Shown here in pieces: positions 20,028-21,649 of a DNA stretch of 21,649 bases. A program made the position numbers and the translations under genes. The stretch covers positions 1 to 21,649 of the forward strand of contig CAZIQM010000015.1 in NCBI GenBank assembly GCA_964541635.1, given 5' to 3'. Below the pieces are notes generated by a model. It saw only the letters and a program-made list of their open reading frames with translations. It did no database searches and had not been told where the DNA came from. The stretch comes from DALYDP01 sp964541635 (GTDB lineage: Bacteria; Patescibacteriota; Gracilibacteria; Peribacterales; Peribacteraceae). Numbering within the stretch: the stretch's first letter is position 1; each line of letters starts with the position of its first letter.

Positions 20028-20966
20028 TCAGACGATGGTGTATGCGCCGTTACGCACGCCGATTCCCTTGATCTGAAGATCGAGGAGCCATTGATTCATC
20101 GCCAAGTCCGTCTCTTCGCGCGTTGCCGCGATGAGCTTGCGATCCTCGGAGGGTTTACGGGCGTTCTCGACGACCGCGTTGATCGTGCGAAGCACCTGCT
20201 TGCGCTGGTACACGAGCGAGTCGATATCGGTCGTATGGGCTTTTTGATCCTCGGGAGTCCACGATCCGGAGTTGATGCGGTCCTGGCGATACGCCTGCCT
20301 CCCGCGAATGACTGCGTTAATGCTGGAAACCTGGTACATCAGCGTCCGCCCCTGCTCCTGCCACGTCGTCTGCTCCTCTTTCTTTTCGGGAGCGGCGGGT
20401 TGGGGCATCTGCGCTTGGCTCTGGGGACCGAAGATATTGTTGACGGTGACGTTCGGAGCCGTGGCAACGACGGGTTGCGCGGCGAGTTTCTGCTGCATCT
20501 CGATGACGAGCGCGCGGAGCTCCTGGACATCGGCCTGCACGAACGGATCAGAATTATCCTTGTTGGCCTTGCCAAGGGTGACGAGCGAGTCGACCAACTC
20601 CTTCGTGGGAGCCAACGTCAGGGACGGCTGGGACTTGAGGAGCGCCAAGGCGGACACCATCGCATCACTCGCGCCGGCGCGAAATTCGGGGCTCGTGACA
20701 ACGCCCTTCAGGCCATCGGCCAACTTTTGGATGCTGTTCACAACGGCAAGACCCGCGGCATCAAGCTGCTTCTCGCCGGGCAGCATGCGGGCCTCTTTTG
20801 CCTTTTCGACGGTCGAGCGCATGTCCCCCACTTTCTTCGACAATGCCTGCGTGCGATCCCGGGCTTGCTGGTGCACTTCCTCCTTTTTCTTCCCCACGTT
20901 GCCGCCATCCATGCCCAAAAACTGAGCATCGAGGTTCTGTTTCGACATATCCGGATTCTTCGGCAT
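20028..20966 (-). CDS. Hypothetical 312-aa protein with coiled-coil segments
   Basis: I do not recognise this protein. It is mostly helical. A charged N-terminal region with coiled-coil character (about 24-68: KKKEEVHQQARDRTQALSKK and following) leads to an Ala/Leu-rich helical part (70-170). A disordered Pro/Gln linker follows (FGPQSQAQMPQPAAPEKKEE, about 180-199). A second helical part ends in WLLDLQIKGIGVRNGAYTIV. No signal peptide, membrane segment or catalytic motif is visible. It has its own good promoter and terminator, so it is a separate unit between rpsG and the fusA side. The start at ATG 20966 gives a leader of about 34 nt. ATG 20948 and ATG 20912 are alternatives; none has a Shine-Dalgarno site. 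Confidence 0.85.
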   Translation of the reverse strand: MPKNPDMSKQNLDAQFLGMDGGNVGKKKEEVHQQARDRTQALSKKVGDMRSTVEKAKEARMLPGEKQLDAAGLAVVNSIQKLADGLKGVVTSPEFRAGASDAMVSALALLKSQPSLTLAPTKELVDSLVTLGKANKDNSDPFVQADVQELRALVIEMQQKLAAQPVVATAPNVTVNNIFGPQSQAQMPQPAAPEKKEEQTTWQEQGRTLMYQVSSINAVIRGRQAYRQDRINSGSWTPEDQKAHTTDIDSLVYQRKQVLRTINAVVENARKPSEDRKLIAATREETDLAMNQWLLDLQIKGIGVRNGAYTIV

Positions 20967-21006
20967 AAACAGTGGGGGTATTGGTAGGGATGTTGGTTAC
21001 TTGAAT

Positions 21007-21035
21007 ATAATACCATATTTTTTTATTTTTAGCAA
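21007..21035 (-). promoter_or_regulatory. Promoter of the 312-aa gene
   Basis: On the minus strand, TTGCTA (complement of 21030-21035), a 17-nt A-rich spacer and TATTAT (complement of 21007-21012) form a strong promoter in an AT-rich island. The predicted start near 21000 leaves a leader of about 34 nt. Confidence 0.75.
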
Positions 21036-21062
21036 TACACGGCGAAAAGCCGCTTGGATACG

Positions 21063-21084
21063 AAAAGAGCGCCTTTCGGCGCCC
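21063..21084 (-). terminator. Terminator downstream of rpsG
   Basis: On the minus strand, GGGCGCC-GAAA-GGCGCTC (one G-U pair, tetraloop GAAA) is followed by TTTTCG. It stands about 24 nt after the rpsG stop and separates the ribosomal protein unit from the 312-aa gene. Confidence 0.8.
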
Positions 21085-21107
21085 TCGTCGTTGGATTCGA
21101 TGTGGGA

Positions 21108-21563
21108 TTACGCCTTGGCCAAGTGGGCGAAGGCCTTGTTGGCCTGGGCCATCTTGAGCACGTCGAGCTTCTTCTTCACGGCGCCGCCCTGTTCGGCGGA
21201 GGCATCGAGGAGCTCCATGGCCAACTTCTGGGCCATCGGCATGCCCTTGCGCTCGCGCGCGGCGGCGAGGATCCAGCGCACCGCGAGGGTCTGCTGGCGC
21301 TTGGGGTTCACTTCCGTCGGGACCTGGTAGACGGAGCCGGCGACGCGCTTGGGGCGGACCTCGATGAGCGGGGTGGCGTTGAGGATGGCCTTGTTGAAGA
21401 CGTCCATCGGCGGTTCCTTCGTGCGGGTTTTGATCGTCTCGAGGGCGTCGGCGAAAATGCCGCGCGCGATGCTCTTCTTTCCTTGCTTCATGATGCAGCA
21501 CACGAACTTTTCGATCGAGGGGCTGGATCCTTCCGGCATGTAGGGCTTCACTTTCTTGGCCAT
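21108..21563 (-). CDS. rpsG: 30S ribosomal protein S7
   Basis: The 151-aa protein is the 16S rRNA 3' major domain assembly initiator. Family hallmarks: CIMKQGKKSIARGIFADALE (about 23-42), NKAILNATPLIEVRPKRVAG (about 57-76), then GSVYQVPTEVNPKRQQTLAV, RWILAAARERKG and AEQGGAVKKKLDVLKMAQAN. The N-terminal extension (MAKKVKPYMPEGSSPSIEKF) differs from the usual basic start, with several acidic and Ser residues. It follows rpsL by 30 nt. The spacer is pyrimidine-rich with no Shine-Dalgarno sequence (CCTCTTCTCTCTACTCCCGT before ATG), so translation may rely on coupling to rpsL or another signal. Confidence 0.97.
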   Translation of the reverse strand: MAKKVKPYMPEGSSPSIEKFVCCIMKQGKKSIARGIFADALETIKTRTKEPPMDVFNKAILNATPLIEVRPKRVAGSVYQVPTEVNPKRQQTLAVRWILAAARERKGMPMAQKLAMELLDASAEQGGAVKKKLDVLKMAQANKAFAHLAKA

Positions 21564-21593
21564 ACGGGAGTAGAGAGAAGAGGAGGGGGAGGA

Positions 21594-21649
21594 TTACTTG
21601 GCTGCGTCCTTGGGCTTGCGGGCGCCGTAGCGGGAACGTCCCTGCTTGC
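21594..21649 (-). CDS. rpsL: 30S ribosomal protein S12, C-terminal end (5' part outside window)
   Basis: Only the last 17 residues lie in the window: KQGRSRYGARKPKDAAK, then TAA (complement of 21594-21596). The Arg-Ser-Arg-Tyr-Gly-x-x-Lys-Pro-Lys ending is the standard S12 C-terminus, and its place directly upstream of rpsG confirms it. S12 is part of the decoding centre; the functional loops are outside the window. Confidence 0.92.
   Translation of the reverse strand, partial: KQGRSRYGARKPKDAAK

Overview
The window looks like a GC-rich bacterial chromosome segment, probably from a Patescibacteria (CPR) genome; Peregrinibacteria- or Uhrbacteria-like groups are possible. This is inference from the gene mix: an adenosylcobalamin-dependent RNR, a YerC-type TrpR-like regulator, an RNHCP protein, secreted proteins with long serine linkers, and a str-type ribosomal region broken up by small unknown genes. 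No rRNA, tRNA, CRISPR array or intact IS element was seen.

Layout. (1) 1-2220, plus strand: C-terminus of ychF, an unknown 182-aa gene, an RNHCP zinc-ribbon protein, a 424-base gap with nested inverted repeats, and a 74-aa acidic ORF. (2) 2303-5638, minus: class II ribonucleotide reductase nrdJ, preceded by two NrdR-like boxes 32 bp apart. (3) 5895-9666, minus: a PQQ-type beta-propeller protein, then pgsA, then a CDP-archaeol-synthase-like (CarS) gene, tightly packed. (4) 9733-11779, plus: a transposase derivative lacking its catalytic core, a diacylglycerol-kinase-family lipid kinase and an FMN reductase. (5) 11828-15477: yerC-like regulator (minus) divergent from an M23 peptidase (plus), which converges on a secreted multidomain surface protein (minus). 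(6) 15601-16604, minus: a DedA-type membrane protein and an 86-aa unknown. (7) 16779-21649, minus: rpsL (partial) and rpsG, an unknown 312-aa coiled-coil protein, a small unknown, a GDP-mannose-hydrolase-like Nudix protein, and fusA.

Themes. Phospholipid metabolism is concentrated in regions 3-4 (PgsA, CarS-like enzyme, lipid kinase), with a DedA protein nearby. Cell-envelope proteins fill region 5. The rpsL-rpsG and fusA units are separated by about 2.2 kb holding three genes, with their own promoters and terminators. Across the window most starts lack a Shine-Dalgarno sequence. Several have a -10-like hexamer 6-10 nt before the ATG, which suggests frequent leaderless transcription. The most unusual items are the core-deleted transposase, the propeller protein with an unrecognised C-terminal half, the cysteine heptad array set inside a thrombospondin-3-like repeat, the NrdR box pair, and the overlapping divergent promoters between yerC and the M23 gene.
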